DNA of 64,000 nt from Trichomonas vaginalis G3 (GCF_026262505.1 NC_067206.1:26551896-26615895), one strand, 5' to 3'. Positions 10,539 to 21,870 are shown, numbered from the stretch's first letter. Notes: generated by a model not told the origin, from the letters alone. Program-made: numbers and translations.

Positions 10539-10764
10539 ATTTCATACGAAGTGAATTTCACAGATATTTATGCGGCCCACTCTGTCAAAAAAATAAGACC
10601 AAAAGTGAGCTTAAGACCCAAATTTTCCGTATACTGTTAGATAATGATGTATGGGAACATAAATTACGCTATAGATTGATAACTTGAAAGTTCTCATATT
10701 TGGTATTTCGGTTTAGATTGTTAGTTTAATGCATTAAATTTGTTATTGAACGGTATAAACTAGG

Positions 10765-10888
10765 GTTGGCGTCACGAGGCGTCACGATGTAAAGTTCAGA
10801 GAATTCAGATGTTTACATTTATTTTTGAGAAGTTTACGGTGTCACGAGAGAAAATTTGAGAGGGCTGGCGTCACGAAAAGTGTCAATA
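10765..10888 (+). repeat. Left inverted repeat of the element split by Polinton 1
   Basis: About 124 bp (GTTGGCGTCACGAGGCGTCA to AAAAGTGTCAATA) recur inverted at 37127-37250. The motif GTCACGA occurs several times in the repeat and may be a transposase site. TTATTGAAC occurs at 10743-10751 and 37271-37279, a possible 9-bp target duplication, although the bases between it and the repeats differ on the two sides. Confidence 0.8.
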
Positions 10889-10958
10889 TAGGGAATTTTC
10901 ATATGCGCATCCAAATATTTCATATAGCTCAGCAAAAAAAAAAAAAAAAAAAAAAAAA

Positions 10959-11011
10959 GGTAGTGGGGCTTCCAGGGGCTGCGCCCCTTCTAGCCCTGAA
11001 GATGTTTAGTA
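10959..11011 (+). repeat. Polinton 1 left terminal inverted repeat
   Basis: Starts GGTAGTGGGGCTTCCAG next to a 25-nt A tract (10934-10958) and contains the hairpin GGGGC-TGC-GCCCC. Inverted partner at 36680-36732. Confidence 0.9.
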
Positions 11012-11037
11012 TAATGAAGTTTTTATTCGGAAAATTG

Positions 11038-12006
11038 TTAGTCTTGTGGTTCATCTTCTTGAGTAGAGTCTTCTTCTTCAACATCAAAGTCATCTGGTGT
11101 ATCGAATTGAATGTATGAAAGCCAAATGTTGTATGTGTTTTCCAATTGGCTTTCAAACTTGAGATACATTCCATGCATGAGTGTTATTTCAGTTTCAACG
11201 TAGAGTTGCTGATGTGGCTTGAAGACATGCATGAGAATTGGTCCTCCAAATTCGTCCTTGAAAAACTTGCAGTAGCAAACATAAACTGAGATAGAGTCTC
11301 CTTCTTCAATGTCTTCTGCTTGGTTAACGAAATGAATAGCAATTTTGCGTACTTGAATTGTGTTGTTGTCTGAGTAAAATAATGGTTTGAACTTGGGGTT
11401 GAGTGAGCTAAGACATTGCCATTTTGCTGTTTCTTGTCCGTACTCACGTTCTTCTTCGTCATCCTGATATCCGTAACTCTTTAATTTGAATTCGACACAA
11501 AACTGTTCGACTTTTTTTGCAGCTTTGGGTGGAAGACTTTCAATAAGCTGACATATAGTTCTGTCAAACACTATCTTTGTTATTGTTGGAAAATAGTTGA
11601 CAATTGTGTCGCCTAATTCGAATGGGTCAGGTGTTTCTTTTTGTAGTTTGGTAAAGTCTGCAAGAACTTTGTTGAGTTGTTCACAATATTCTTTGTTAAA
11701 AGTTGCAGCAACTCTTTCTTCTGGCTTTGAATTGAAGTATTCTTCAGACAATCTGAGTAGTATTTTGCGTAGTTCAGCGTTGCTGTGGTTCTTTGTAATA
11801 CGGAGCTCGTTTGGTATTGTTTTTGGTAGTGAAAGTGGCTTTGGATTGAGCGAATTGCAGGACAAATTTGAATTTGAATTGTCTGTTCTGCTTGGAGAAT
11901 GTGTAGATGCTGCAGTTTGATATTGAGGCTCTAAACCTGTGGGCGCTGAAAGTCTGCAAGCAATTTCTTCAGGTGAATTTGGAGCGAACACGCTAGCGAA
12001 TGCCAT
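11038..12006 (-). CDS. Polinton 1 protein of unknown function (322 aa)
   Basis: Open frame reading towards the left end, starting MAFASVFAPNSPEEIA. A Ser/Asn/Pro-rich N-terminal 75 residues is followed by a predicted mixed alpha/beta body and an acidic C-terminus (DDFDVEEEDSTQEDEPQD). I recognise no family. It lies divergent from the 920-residue gene across a 472-bp spacer. No counterpart is seen in Polinton 2, so it may be dispensable or element-specific. Confidence 0.7.
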   Translation of the reverse strand: MAFASVFAPNSPEEIACRLSAPTGLEPQYQTAASTHSPSRTDNSNSNLSCNSLNPKPLSLPKTIPNELRITKNHSNAELRKILLRLSEEYFNSKPEERVAATFNKEYCEQLNKVLADFTKLQKETPDPFELGDTIVNYFPTITKIVFDRTICQLIESLPPKAAKKVEQFCVEFKLKSYGYQDDEEEREYGQETAKWQCLSSLNPKFKPLFYSDNNTIQVRKIAIHFVNQAEDIEEGDSISVYVCYCKFFKDEFGGPILMHVFKPHQQLYVETEITLMHGMYLKFESQLENTYNIWLSYIQFDTPDDFDVEEEDSTQEDEPQD

Positions 12007-12478
12007 TAGACAAAAATAAACTGTTTTTTCGGACTACTCATAGAAAAGTTTAAAATAAACCGTTTTCGTCAACGGTAACCCCCTCTATTTTTTTATTTTA
12101 TTTAATAGTTACCGTTGGCAAACCGTTCCATCTCAAATATTGAATGAACTATAAACGTTTTTTGTTTTCTATATATACTTTTTTCACCATCGGACAAACT
12201 TTTGACAGAAAGGAGCTTACACATACTTTACACTTGTCAAAATATTTTTAACATACGATAGTATATATTTGCTCGAACAAATAATGGTCTATCGTCAACG
12301 CTCATAGAGATAGACCCACTTTTCTAAAGTATATATTTGAGTACTTTAAAAAAATATTATAGAACGATATAACAAATATTTTACAAAACTGACAACACTT
12401 TGACCGAGTAGTTTTTTGAGCTGAACAAAAAGTGTCATATAAACATCTGTCAAAAACCGCTTTTTAACTTCACTTAAA
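12007..12478. promoter_or_regulatory. Divergent promoter region of Polinton 1
   Basis: Gene-free spacer between divergent genes. It holds an inverted repeat CAACGGTAAC/GTTACCGTTG (12070-12079 and 12108-12117) and a looser pair CGATAG/CTATCG near 12257-12296. These may be operator-like sites; this is inference. Confidence 0.4.
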
Positions 12479-15241
12479 ATGCCACGTAAGCTACGTAAGA
12501 ATATACGTAAGAGGAAGAGAGCATTGAAACATCCAATAGTAAAACTGACACCACAACAACAGTTGCAACAACAAATGCTGAATGACCCCACTATGTTGCA
12601 ACAAATGTCAAGCAATCCTATGCTTTTAAACCGAGTTGTTGGTGCACAGAGTGGAGGTTTAAGAGCGGCACTTTTAGCGAAAATGGCAGGCTATGGTGGA
12701 GCTGCAGACGGAACAGCATATAACCCTCAAAGTCAAATGAATTTGAGTTCACTCAAAAATCAAATAACAGATGTCAAAAAGTCAAACATAGACATACAGA
12801 AGCAAATAAGTGAAAACGAAAAGAAACTAGAATATGACAGACACACAAAGAAACTCAATGAGTTAAACGTAGAGAAAAAGAAGAAAGAAGAACAACTGAA
12901 AGAACTAAGTACAGAGGAATATGCGAAAAAAGTGTCAGAAAAAGCAGCAGAAGTAGCAAAAATGGAACAAGATGTCATAAATTTGAAAAACCATACTACT
13001 CAATATAAAATACTGAAAGATGAAGAGATAAAACAAAAAGCCCTGAAGACATATATGGATAGCGATGAGTATAAAAAAGAAGTTGAAGCAAATGTAAAGG
13101 CAGAAAAACTTTTACAGTTGCAAAACCAAACCGTACAGTATGAAAACTTAGCACAAGAAAGTAAAAATAACGACGCGGCTATGCAAAAGGCAATGAAAAG
13201 CGCAGAATATATAAAAGCTAACAATGACTGGTTAGATGCCCAAGCCAACGCTAAAGCAGCCCAACTCATAGGGTCAATAAGGACAAAAATACAAGCGGAT
13301 GAAGATAGTTCAAATGAAGCTTTAACAAATGCTGACTTTAAGAACGCTTTCGAAGCTCTTCATAGTAAGGTGAAACAAGTGAACGACTTCTCATCTGGAA
13401 AGAAACTGAAGTCTGAAGGTTTCGACAAAGAGTTAAAAGAAGTAGCACAAAATATGACGAAAATAACAGATGCAGCAACGAGACAGGCAGTTCAAAGTGC
13501 CTATGACGCCGTTAGAGCAACTGTTGTGAAAAGTCAAGAAAAAGAGTTACAACAGACCAAAACAGACCTAGTAAATGCTTTCTTAAGAACGAAAAGTCAG
13601 GTAGGACATTACGCTGCAGATGGAACATATGTGCCAGCTGGTGGAACTTATATACCACCAAACCCTCCAAGAGAAGCACCTGCACCAGGACTACCTAACA
13701 CATTTACATCGTCACATGGACACAGACACAGGCATGCACCAAAACCAACACAACAACAACAACAACCAGCACAACAACCAACACAACAACCAGCACAGCA
13801 ACCAACAGTTCAAAACCCTGCACAACAACAACCACAAACAGAGCAAGGACATAAAAGAAGTAGAGAACAAGGAAACCAAGAATTCTTAAAAATGCTTAAA
13901 GAAGAGTGTGGTTTCCCAGATACTGTTGACTTTAGTGACAGATATAAAGAAGCTATTGGAAAGTTCAAGGATGGAAATACTGACCCGAACCTATTTAGCT
14001 TTATGGCTCAGCACCAAAACGGATATAATCTCAAACCTGGAAAATACAAGCTCGCTAAGGGATATGATTTAATAGCATATCATCCAAATGACATGGATGA
14101 ATTTACTCCGAGATATTTGATGTCAGAGCTAAATGACAATTCAACTTTCGTCATGAAACGCGTAAAAAATAGAGACGGAACGAAAGAACAAAAGCTTATG
14201 AATGCGGATGACGTAGATAGGGAAATTGTTGAAAACGGTCTCGGAATATATGAAATGCCAGCAGATGAGGTACAAGAAACTCCACAGGAAGAAGTTCAGA
14301 TACAACCAGACATGGAAGAAATAGTTCAGCAACAACAGCTAGAAGAGCCTGAAGGAAACGAACAAGTCACTCCTTTGGAAACTAACTTCACAGAACTAGA
14401 TGAAGATTTGGAACAGCCGAAAAATCTTGACCCTCAACAAGAGTATGCGGAGAATATGGAATATTTCCAAGAGTCTAAAAAAAATTCGGCTGACATAGTA
14501 GAAGAATATCGAAAAATGTTTGCCGACATACAAAAGACTCCAACACCAGATGAAAATATTCAGCATAGAATGGAAGTACTGAAAGAAAATGTACACAAAT
14601 ACAACAACCCTTTTTACTTACGAGCATTTAACGTTCAATCTTCGGATGAACTCGGTGAAAATAAAAGGTTAAATTTCAAGAAAACATATAGAAATGAAAC
14701 ATTGTTTAAAGTTCATTCAGAACCTAACCAAGATGGAAACAAACCTACTTTTGTTTCTGCAGACGATGGAACTACAATGAGATGGGGTCATAAAGCTAAC
14801 CCGGATAGGTGGTTCATAAACTTACAACCACAATTCCAAGAAGTTGTAGACGCAATGGAAGTCAATGGTGAACCAGATATAGCTGGTATTTTAAGCGCGG
14901 CTTTAATGCCATTGAAAGATATGAAACATGCAGATATTTTGGACCAGTATGAAATGAACATGGCTGATGGAAATATAACACCTGACGTTCTAGAACATTT
15001 ATCTCAAAGAACTACACAGAACCATAGAGATGGTATATTTGGTGAAGAGTTTAGAAAGAAAGTTAGGGAGAGAGAAGGAAGAGAACCTATTGTACATGAC
15101 CTTGCAAACGAAAGTTTACAAAATGTCATAAAAACTTACTTTGCAGACGATGAATCGAGAAGGGATGAATATTTAAGAAAACTCAAATGGACAGTACCAA
15201 ATGAAATGTTAGTATTGAAAAAATGTTCCTTGACAAAATAA
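12479..15241 (+). CDS. Large coiled-coil, Q/P-rich Polinton protein (920 aa)
   Basis: An open frame conserved in both elements, with no family that I can name. Order: a very basic N-terminus (MPRKLRKNIRKRKRA), a Q/M-rich stretch, a long helical K/E-rich coiled coil (about residues 85-390), a Pro/Gln tract of PAQQPTQQ-type repeats (about 405-460) that differs in length between the two copies, and a folded-looking C-terminal third. The position, size and basic N-terminus would suit a structural or DNA-binding virion protein, but that is inference. The next gene starts within its last codons. Confidence 0.75.
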   Translation: MPRKLRKNIRKRKRALKHPIVKLTPQQQLQQQMLNDPTMLQQMSSNPMLLNRVVGAQSGGLRAALLAKMAGYGGAADGTAYNPQSQMNLSSLKNQITDVKKSNIDIQKQISENEKKLEYDRHTKKLNELNVEKKKKEEQLKELSTEEYAKKVSEKAAEVAKMEQDVINLKNHTTQYKILKDEEIKQKALKTYMDSDEYKKEVEANVKAEKLLQLQNQTVQYENLAQESKNNDAAMQKAMKSAEYIKANNDWLDAQANAKAAQLIGSIRTKIQADEDSSNEALTNADFKNAFEALHSKVKQVNDFSSGKKLKSEGFDKELKEVAQNMTKITDAATRQAVQSAYDAVRATVVKSQEKELQQTKTDLVNAFLRTKSQVGHYAADGTYVPAGGTYIPPNPPREAPAPGLPNTFTSSHGHRHRHAPKPTQQQQQPAQQPTQQPAQQPTVQNPAQQQPQTEQGHKRSREQGNQEFLKMLKEECGFPDTVDFSDRYKEAIGKFKDGNTDPNLFSFMAQHQNGYNLKPGKYKLAKGYDLIAYHPNDMDEFTPRYLMSELNDNSTFVMKRVKNRDGTKEQKLMNADDVDREIVENGLGIYEMPADEVQETPQEEVQIQPDMEEIVQQQQLEEPEGNEQVTPLETNFTELDEDLEQPKNLDPQQEYAENMEYFQESKKNSADIVEEYRKMFADIQKTPTPDENIQHRMEVLKENVHKYNNPFYLRAFNVQSSDELGENKRLNFKKTYRNETLFKVHSEPNQDGNKPTFVSADDGTTMRWGHKANPDRWFINLQPQFQEVVDAMEVNGEPDIAGILSAALMPLKDMKHADILDQYEMNMADGNITPDVLEHLSQRTTQNHRDGIFGEEFRKKVREREGREPIVHDLANESLQNVIKTYFADDESRRDEYLRKLKWTVPNEMLVLKKCSLTK

Positions 15242-15673
15242 AACCAACTACAGAAATAAACGACGCAAGACTGAAAGATTGGGTAAAAGCTTTCCCATTC
15301 ACAAAAGATATAGTTGGTAACATGGAAAGAAAACCAGAATGGCTACAAAAACATATATTTGGAAACGAGCTTATTCCATATGGACAGGCACTGTTTGAAG
15401 CGCTTGAACCGGAAACTCAGGAAAGAGTCATGCAAACAATACGCGAAGACTCAAATACAGACTATGACAAACTCTTTCTAGGATATAGGTTACCTGAGAT
15501 GGGCGACCAGAGCCAAAAGGCAAAAAGGACATGGGAAATTGCAACATACTAGATGAACATAAATGCAGATGCAACAACTTCAAGCAGAGGGCAATGAAGG
15601 AAAAAGAAGAGTTAAAAACTCAGTCAGGAAGAAAGTAAAGCTTGGTCCACGTGGGTTCTATTATGACATATAA
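15223..15673 (+). pseudogene. Small unknown Polinton gene, element 1 copy
   Basis: Starts MFLDKIKPTTEIND, overlapping the 3' end of the 920-residue gene in another frame. The homologue in element 2 is open (150 aa). Family unknown. This copy is broken. Confidence 0.6.
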
Positions 15674-15708
15674 ATCCAACCACTATTCTATATTTTTACT
15701 CATATGAA

Positions 15709-17298
15709 ATGTACGCCGCTCAGAATATAACGCCAACAGTTTTGGATGCTATGAATGGAAATGTTTCCGAATGGTATAACGAATGCGACAATGCCATTAG
15801 AAGGTCAGAAATAGTTCCTGGAACTTACGAATATACAACTGCTGTTTCTTATGGAAACGTAGGTGAGTTTGGAGAAGGTTCTTCAACAACAGTAGATATT
15901 GCTTGCGACAGGTTTCATATAATTTCTATTGACAACTCATTCTTATACGTGGAACAAGACATTGAAATAAAACCTTCTGCCAAGTTGTCTGACAAGAAAG
16001 GTTGCAATGGAATTTTCTATGTCGGATACCAATATGCTCCAGAAGTTTTCATGGGATATAAGATATATTCTAACTCTGACTTAGTTCAAACAGTAACATG
16101 GGCAAACTATGAATGGTTCGCTTTGAGAAACTCAGTACAACCACAAGCTAGAGAACAAACAGACCAGTATGCAACTATTGAGAAAATAAGAAGACTTGAC
16201 CCTAACGTTCCAGGAGTTTATGTTAACCTTTCTGGACAATGAAATGCAGTCACTAAAGTAAAACTGAAACTTAGAGTTCCTTTGTCATCTTTCCTCATCT
16301 TCAGGTTTTTAAGATACTTGCCAAACTGGGCAGGAAAAATTTCTATCGAACTTACTCCAAGCAAAAATAACTTAGTCATTGCACCAACACAAGACCCATT
16401 CACTCTTAGCAGAACTGGGGAGCATTCGTGACTTTTGCAAAGACAAAGTTGACTTAGACTTTGGTTTCTCAAACTTCAACACTGAAGTAAACTATTATTT
16501 CAATGCTGCTGGAACTGCTTGGGACCCAGTTAAGTTCACATGCGAAAATTTGAATGCAAGAGAATAGAAAGCAGACTTGCAGTCTATATGTTGGACCCAG
16601 ATATTTCAAATGCTTTAGCTGCCAAATATATTGCAGTTCCACTTATGTTCCCTATACACCAAATATCTGTCAAAGACTTTGCAGGTGAAGTTGGAAACCA
16701 AAGTGCTGACCCAGGTGCAAGAACAGATATTGCTTTAACAACTGCAATGAAACATGCAGATACTATGTTTGTACTGTTCAGACGAACTATAAATGACTAT
16801 TCTTGTTTCTACAACCCTGGTATTAAATATCATATAAACATAGATGGCAAATATTATCCAAGAGAAGAATATTCTACAGTTGAGGATATGAGGTCATACA
16901 ACTTGACATTAGATGCTATGAACTTTAACAACAACTTCACAACAACCATTAACCCTGAAATGCAAAGTTCTATTATGCCATATGTGAAAGTATGGACTCA
17001 TACAGGAGGTCAAAAAACTCAATATACAAATGGAGACCGTTCAAACTTTTGGCTTGGCATTCCATTTGCTGACTCAGAAGACTTTATGGGTGGTATTTCA
17101 ACTGTTGGTACAGTTCAAATACAATATACTGGTGACAGAGACGGTCCAGATGAATTGAAAGCAAAGAAGTTTACAAAACCAATAGCACTTTTCACGGAAG
17201 ATGCTCTTTTGAAGATTCGTTCGATGAAACCTGCTGGGGCTCCTCAGATTGGCATAACGACAGCTTCCATCGAGCAGATTTTGGCAGCAGGTCAGTAA
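15709..17298 (+). pseudogene. Major capsid-like gene, element 1 copy
   Basis: Homologue of the element 2 gene at 42177-43788. Stretches such as WAGKISIELTPSKNNLVIAP and NGIFYVGYQYAPEVFMGYK, the length of about 530 codons and the place in the Polinton gene order suggest the double-jelly-roll major capsid protein. A structure-based comparison would be needed to be sure. This copy is broken. Confidence 0.6.
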
Positions 17299-17608
17299 GT
17301 TGTTCTTGAACTGACTTCTCTCCGTCAAATATTGACAGTACGCCAGTTTTGACATAAATTGTATTATAAACTTACCTTTAGAAATATCGTCAGTTTTGTT
17401 GTTATATTTTTGTCTGCTTCAAGAACTTTCACCATTTCGGTTATACCAACTTTCTTTGCTTTATGAAAATATTTTGGTTCAGCAAAGACTGCTATTCTAT
17501 AACATTTTCCATTGTTTGTGTAAAGAACTATTCTGTCAATGAACTTGTATTGTTTGTGTGTGTAAACTTTGTTTGCTTCAATTCGAAGAGATACTCAAAT
17601 ACGTCCAT
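17190..17608 (-). pseudogene. Unknown minus-strand Polinton gene, element 1 copy
   Basis: Counterpart of the open 139-residue frame at 43682-44101, converging on and overlapping the end of the capsid-like gene. Function unknown. This copy is broken. Confidence 0.45.
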
Positions 17609-17636
17609 CTTTTTATTCTAAGTAAAATGTCATTTC

Positions 17637-18210
17637 CGAAAAATAGAAGCGTAAGTGTTTCAAAAGGTTTAATGGCGGTGGCAGATGTGAAGTTAAATTC
17701 ACCAACTCAAACAAACAGTCAAAGTGTTGTTGTCAATGTCAAAGAAAGAGATGTTGAAGTGGGGAAACCATACGAAGACGAAGATGGTATAACAATAGTT
17801 CCTGTAAAAGAACAACCAACATACCCTGAAGTTAGCAGAGACTTAAGTTCTGTTGCAGATATTCGAAACGACTACAACAACTGAAAGACAAACTTAAAAC
17901 TCAGGAGAAGATTTGTCAAGCTTTGGGTATAATGTTAAACTTGGTCGAACACAACCCTGTAAAAGTGAACTCATATGTCATTGCACCTCATGAAGTTTTG
18001 AAAGAACTATTGAAACTTTTGACAGAGGCAGACGATATAAACATCAAAGAAATAGAACCCGACATTGCTTGCTGTGGTGTTTCATATAATGTCATTGACA
18101 AGATATACGTTATGAAAGGAGGTGAAACGTTGAACTTAAAATATAGTTTCCCAGACGTCATAAAAATATTTGACGACCACAACATTTCATTAAAATTTAT
18201 TGCTAAGTAA
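17637..18210 (+). pseudogene. Unknown 190-residue-class Polinton gene, element 1 copy
   Basis: Starts MSFPKNRSVSVSKGLM. Homologous to 44120-44701. No known family; a Ser/Thr/Val-rich N-terminal third precedes a helical region. Broken in this copy. Confidence 0.55.
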
Positions 18211-19000
18211 ATGGCAGAAGACATAGTGGTTTATACTATTACGACTAAAAACCCTGAGTCATATAATTCTATAACAACAAACTTACAAAGTCCTCAAGGA
18301 CGGTATTGTAAACTGACCTTAAACACAATGACGACTAAAGCCTGTTTTGCTCTTTTGACACCAGAAGATTTATTGTTGTGAATGGTAAAAAATACTTCTT
18401 TTGAAGATACTTACTCAGATATACCACCAACAGGTTTTGTTGACTTATTTAATACTTTAAGGACGGATGTAACATGTGCTGCAACTAGAGCAGGTTTCAT
18501 TATGTTTGGATGTCCGACTGAGTTTACTATAAACGATATGAGCTATAATACAAAACTTATATTCTGGTTTTTACTACCAACAGTTTCCTATAACAGGAAA
18601 AGGTGTCATACAAGGAATGTCTGTTCCATTGACTTTAAGTACACCTATTTTATATATTGTTTCAAACTTAGGTTCAAAGTGCTTATTCGAATGTCGACAG
18701 AAACTACTATGACCAAAAGATACTCATGCGTATAAACAACACTTTCTCTGCTGGTTTGCCTATTGTTCATTCGAATGCAGAGTTTTCAGCTTTAGTAAAC
18801 TCAAACACTTTAGCAAACATAAACTTAACCTTAGTTGACGCAAACTTTGTTCCTGTAAAACTTTTATGTCCTATGTATTTGTCAATGACGGCAGAAAGTT
18901 TCGAATTGGAAGATGCAACTGGTGAAAGTATTGTACTACAAGAACAACTTCAACAACAATGCAACAAATGGAACAAATGCAACAACAAAGTCAAGAATAA
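18211..19000 (+). pseudogene. Minor capsid (penton-like) gene, element 1 copy
   Basis: Homologous to 44708-45505. Candidate single-jelly-roll minor capsid protein, based on its place after the major capsid-like gene and its beta-rich sequence with a Q-rich tail. Broken in this copy. Confidence 0.5.
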
Positions 19001-19046
19001 AAAATAGCTCAAGAATAAAAAATATATTTTTTTTATTTTATTTGAA

Positions 19047-19636
19047 ATGTACGCTGAGTTTGTTGGAGAAGACCGTTGGGAAACTTGTTTGTTAGATGAG
19101 AAATATGAAATTCACTGTTGTGAGTCATTTGAAGTCAGAAACAAAAAGACAAAAAGAGTTTTAAGCGGATGGGAGCGAAATGACGATGATATGCTATGAT
19201 GAGGATGGGTGGAAAAAAAACTATTTTAAACATATTGTCATTGCAACTCATTTTATACCGAATCCTAACAATTTACCTCTTGTAGACCACATAAACCGTA
19301 TAAGAAACGACAATAGACTTGAAAATTTACGTTGGGTCACTCTTTCTGAAAACAATAAGAACAGAGGCAAATTTGGAGATATTGTATTCGAATTTGTCGA
19401 CGAACTAGAAGATGAAGCAATTGAAATTACAGACTATGGCAAGCATACGCTTGAGTTTTACTACTATAGGCGAAGAACAAGACTCTTTCTACTTTTATAC
19501 CGGTGTAAACTATAGAAAATTACAAGTATATTTTACTAAGGATGACTATGCTTATGTAAACACTAGAGATACAGATGGAAAACACGTTTCATATACTTCT
19601 TAACAAATTCAAGAAGCTATATGGCATACCATTTAA
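19047..19636 (+). pseudogene. HNH homing-type endonuclease, element 1 copy
   Basis: Homologue of the open gene at 46805-47389, with the HNH core VDHINRIRNDNRLENLRWVT. Here it lies before the helicase gene, whereas in element 2 it lies after it. Broken in this copy. Confidence 0.75.
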
Positions 19637-19674
19637 AACGTTTTTTAAAAAAATATTTTTTTTATTTTTATAAA

Positions 19675-20905
19675 ATGTACAGAATAGATGTTTCAGATTT
19701 TTATGACTTCCAAGCGTTCAGAAATATGTGTCCATTTAGAGACTATAACAAAGCAGTCGAGAATTTGAAACGTTTAGTCATTTATGTCGACTCTGCCCCA
19801 GAATGTTATGTTATGAAAGAATGGGATGTTGTCTTTAACAAACCAAGAGCAACCATAGTTTCAGAACAAGAATGTAAACAGAAACTTAAAAAAATAAAAG
19901 TTGTACAAGTTGGTATGAAGATGTTAGATGCTTGGGATATTTATTGTCAAAGTTAGAAGATTTTTCAGTTCGTGGTATAAAGTTCTATACACCATCTCCA
20001 AAATTCTATTCTATCTTCACTGGATATAAATACGAACAAGTAGAATGGAAAAGAAAATGTATAGAAGCTTGGTTAGACCATGTCAAAGAAATTATATGCA
20101 ATGGAACGAAAGAGTCTATGAGTATATCTTATGTTGGTTTGCAAACATCTTACAATATCCAAGTGCTAAAAATGAAACTGCTCTCATTATAATTGGAAAA
20201 CAAGGAACTGGTAAGAACACATTCTTTACAGATATCTTATGCAAACTGTTAGAAGGCTATCGAACCCGAATATGACAAACTTAGAAAACATCTGTGGCAA
20301 GTTTAACTCCTCAATAGAGAATATGAAACTTATAGTATGTAACGAACTTCAAAGTATAGATACAACAAAAGTTTTGAACTCAGATGCTTTGAAGAGTCTT
20401 ATAACAGATAAAGTTGGAGTTGTTGAAAGAAAGTATAAAGACCAAGAGTTTGTGAAAATGTTGCAAACTTCATTATGGTTTCAAACAATGCTGTTCCGAT
20501 GAAGTTAGAAAGTTCTGACAGAAGATATGTAGTTGTCAGAACGTCAGAAGCTCATATGCAAGATACAGAATATTTTGACGACTTAGCAGAAACTTTGACA
20601 TCTGACTTTTACAACCACTTGTTCTCATATTTTATGACATTAGATATTTCAAAGTTCAATCCAAGACAAATTCACATACCGAAGAGAGACAAACATTGTT
20701 AGAAGCAAACAAGAGTGTATATGAACTGTTCATAGATGAAACTGACTTTGAGTGTTTAGATGAAAGGTCATTGTACGATTCGTATAAACAATATTGTCAA
20801 GAATATGGTTATATGACAGCGTCTAAACGAACATTCTTGGCAAATGTCAAAAGTCTTTTAGACGTACAGAATGGTGTATATACAAAGAAAAATTTTTATG
20901 AGTAA
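19675..20905 (+). pseudogene. SF3-type helicase, element 1 copy
   Basis: Starts MYRIDVSDFYDFQAFRN. Walker A-type IIGKQGTGKNTFF and downstream Walker B-type IVCNELQSID fit a D5/primase-associated superfamily 3 helicase. Such helicases unwind DNA at viral origins. Broken in this copy. Confidence 0.7.
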
Positions 20906-20941
20906 ATTTTAAAAAAAATATTTTTTTATCCGATAGAAAAG

Positions 20942-21359
20942 ATGGCAAAATTCATCTCAGTAAACAAGTACATGTCAGGACTTAAGAAGAACTAGACCAT
21001 TCACATCATTTGAATGTTTACTTCTACCATTTTGAAAAGTCTTCATTCAGCAAAGTTTGAACATCGAACCAGTTAAGTTTGCTATTGTGACTAAAAATGG
21101 TGCGAAATTTGAAGACTTAGACATAGAAGGTTTTGTTAGCAGTCAAGAAAATTTTGACAGAAGGTTCTCAAACCTTAAAGAAGGCAAAAGCATACAAACT
21201 TGTTATACCTTATGAACCAAAGAAAGCAGACGACTATGAATATTATGAGTCTAAGATAGTTGAAGTTCAAGGTAAATTGGGTAAAAGATTTTAGAGTCTA
21301 AGCCAGTGTTTACTCCTAAAGAGGAAGAGAACATTGACATTGACCCAGAAATGTTCTAA
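20942..21359 (+). pseudogene. Unknown 139-residue-class Polinton gene, element 1 copy
   Basis: Counterpart of 47430-47849. Function unknown. Broken in this copy. Confidence 0.5.
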
Positions 21360-21834
21360 AAAATAAAATTTTATTTTTACATGTCAAATTTTTTTTTCTC
21401 TGGAACTGGTTCAGGTTCTTTTTCTCTTCTTCTACTTTCTTTTCTTTCTTTTCTCTCTTCTTCTTCTTCTTCTCTGGTGGAGTTATGTCAAATTTCTCAG
21501 AACCATATTTATGTAAAAGTTCTTTGTCTTTAATAGCTCTTCTATTCTGTTTTTCTATTTCATCTTCAAGAACAGCGCATGTGCCTTCTTTGCATTCTAA
21601 GAACTTTTGTTGGACTTCATCTTTCCAATCGGCGTCATCTCTGTCAACAAGTCTGTCATTGACAAATTTTAAGACTTCTCTGCCTAATGTTTTATGGTTC
21701 TTGTCATATTCCCAGAAACAGAACTTTAGAACAAATTCACCTTTCTTGTTTACACTATGTAAGATTTTATGGTCGACAGATGTTTTGCTGTCGAAAAGCT
21801 TGTCTCGAATATAGATAGCGAAATCGCTAGACAT
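21316..21834 (-). CDS. Unknown basic-tailed Polinton protein
   Basis: Starts MSSDFAIYIRDKLFDSKTSV and ends in a lysine-rich low-complexity region (PPEKKKKKREKKEKK). It is divergent from the packaging ATPase, with 36 bp between the starts. No known family. A related region in element 2 (47868-48320) is broken. Confidence 0.5.
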   Translation of the reverse strand: MSSDFAIYIRDKLFDSKTSVDHKILHSVNKKGEFVLKFCFWEYDKNHKTLGREVLKFVNDRLVDRDDADWKDEVQQKFLECKEGTCAVLEDEIEKQNRRAIKDKELLHKYGSEKFDITPPEKKKKKREKKEKKVEEEKKNLNQFQRKKNLTCKNKILFFRTFLGQCQCSLPL

Positions 21835-21870
21835 TTTCTAAAAGATAAAAATTTTAATTTTTCTAAAAAT

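Larger units (their letters stand above)
8544..10636. mobile_element. TIR DNA transposon, non-autonomous or decayed (about 2.1 kb)
   Basis: The ends form an inverted repeat of about 50 bp: CAGTATACGG at 8544 onward and CCGTATACTG ending at 10636. Inside each end is a doubled GGTCTTA motif about 18 bp apart, possibly transposase-binding sites. The flanks share TTA (8541-8543 and 10637-10639), a candidate 3-bp target duplication. The interior is very AT-rich and has no transposase frame that I recognise. CAGT...ACTG ends recall pogo/Tc1-like elements and a TTA duplication recalls PIF/Harbinger, so the superfamily is left open. Two Pol III-like sequences lie inside. Confidence 0.75.

Noticed and set aside
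13620-13889. His/Gln/Asn-rich frames over the Pro/Gln tract (also near 40,029-40,355)
   Set aside because: Out-of-frame shadows of the low-complexity part of the large coiled-coil protein.
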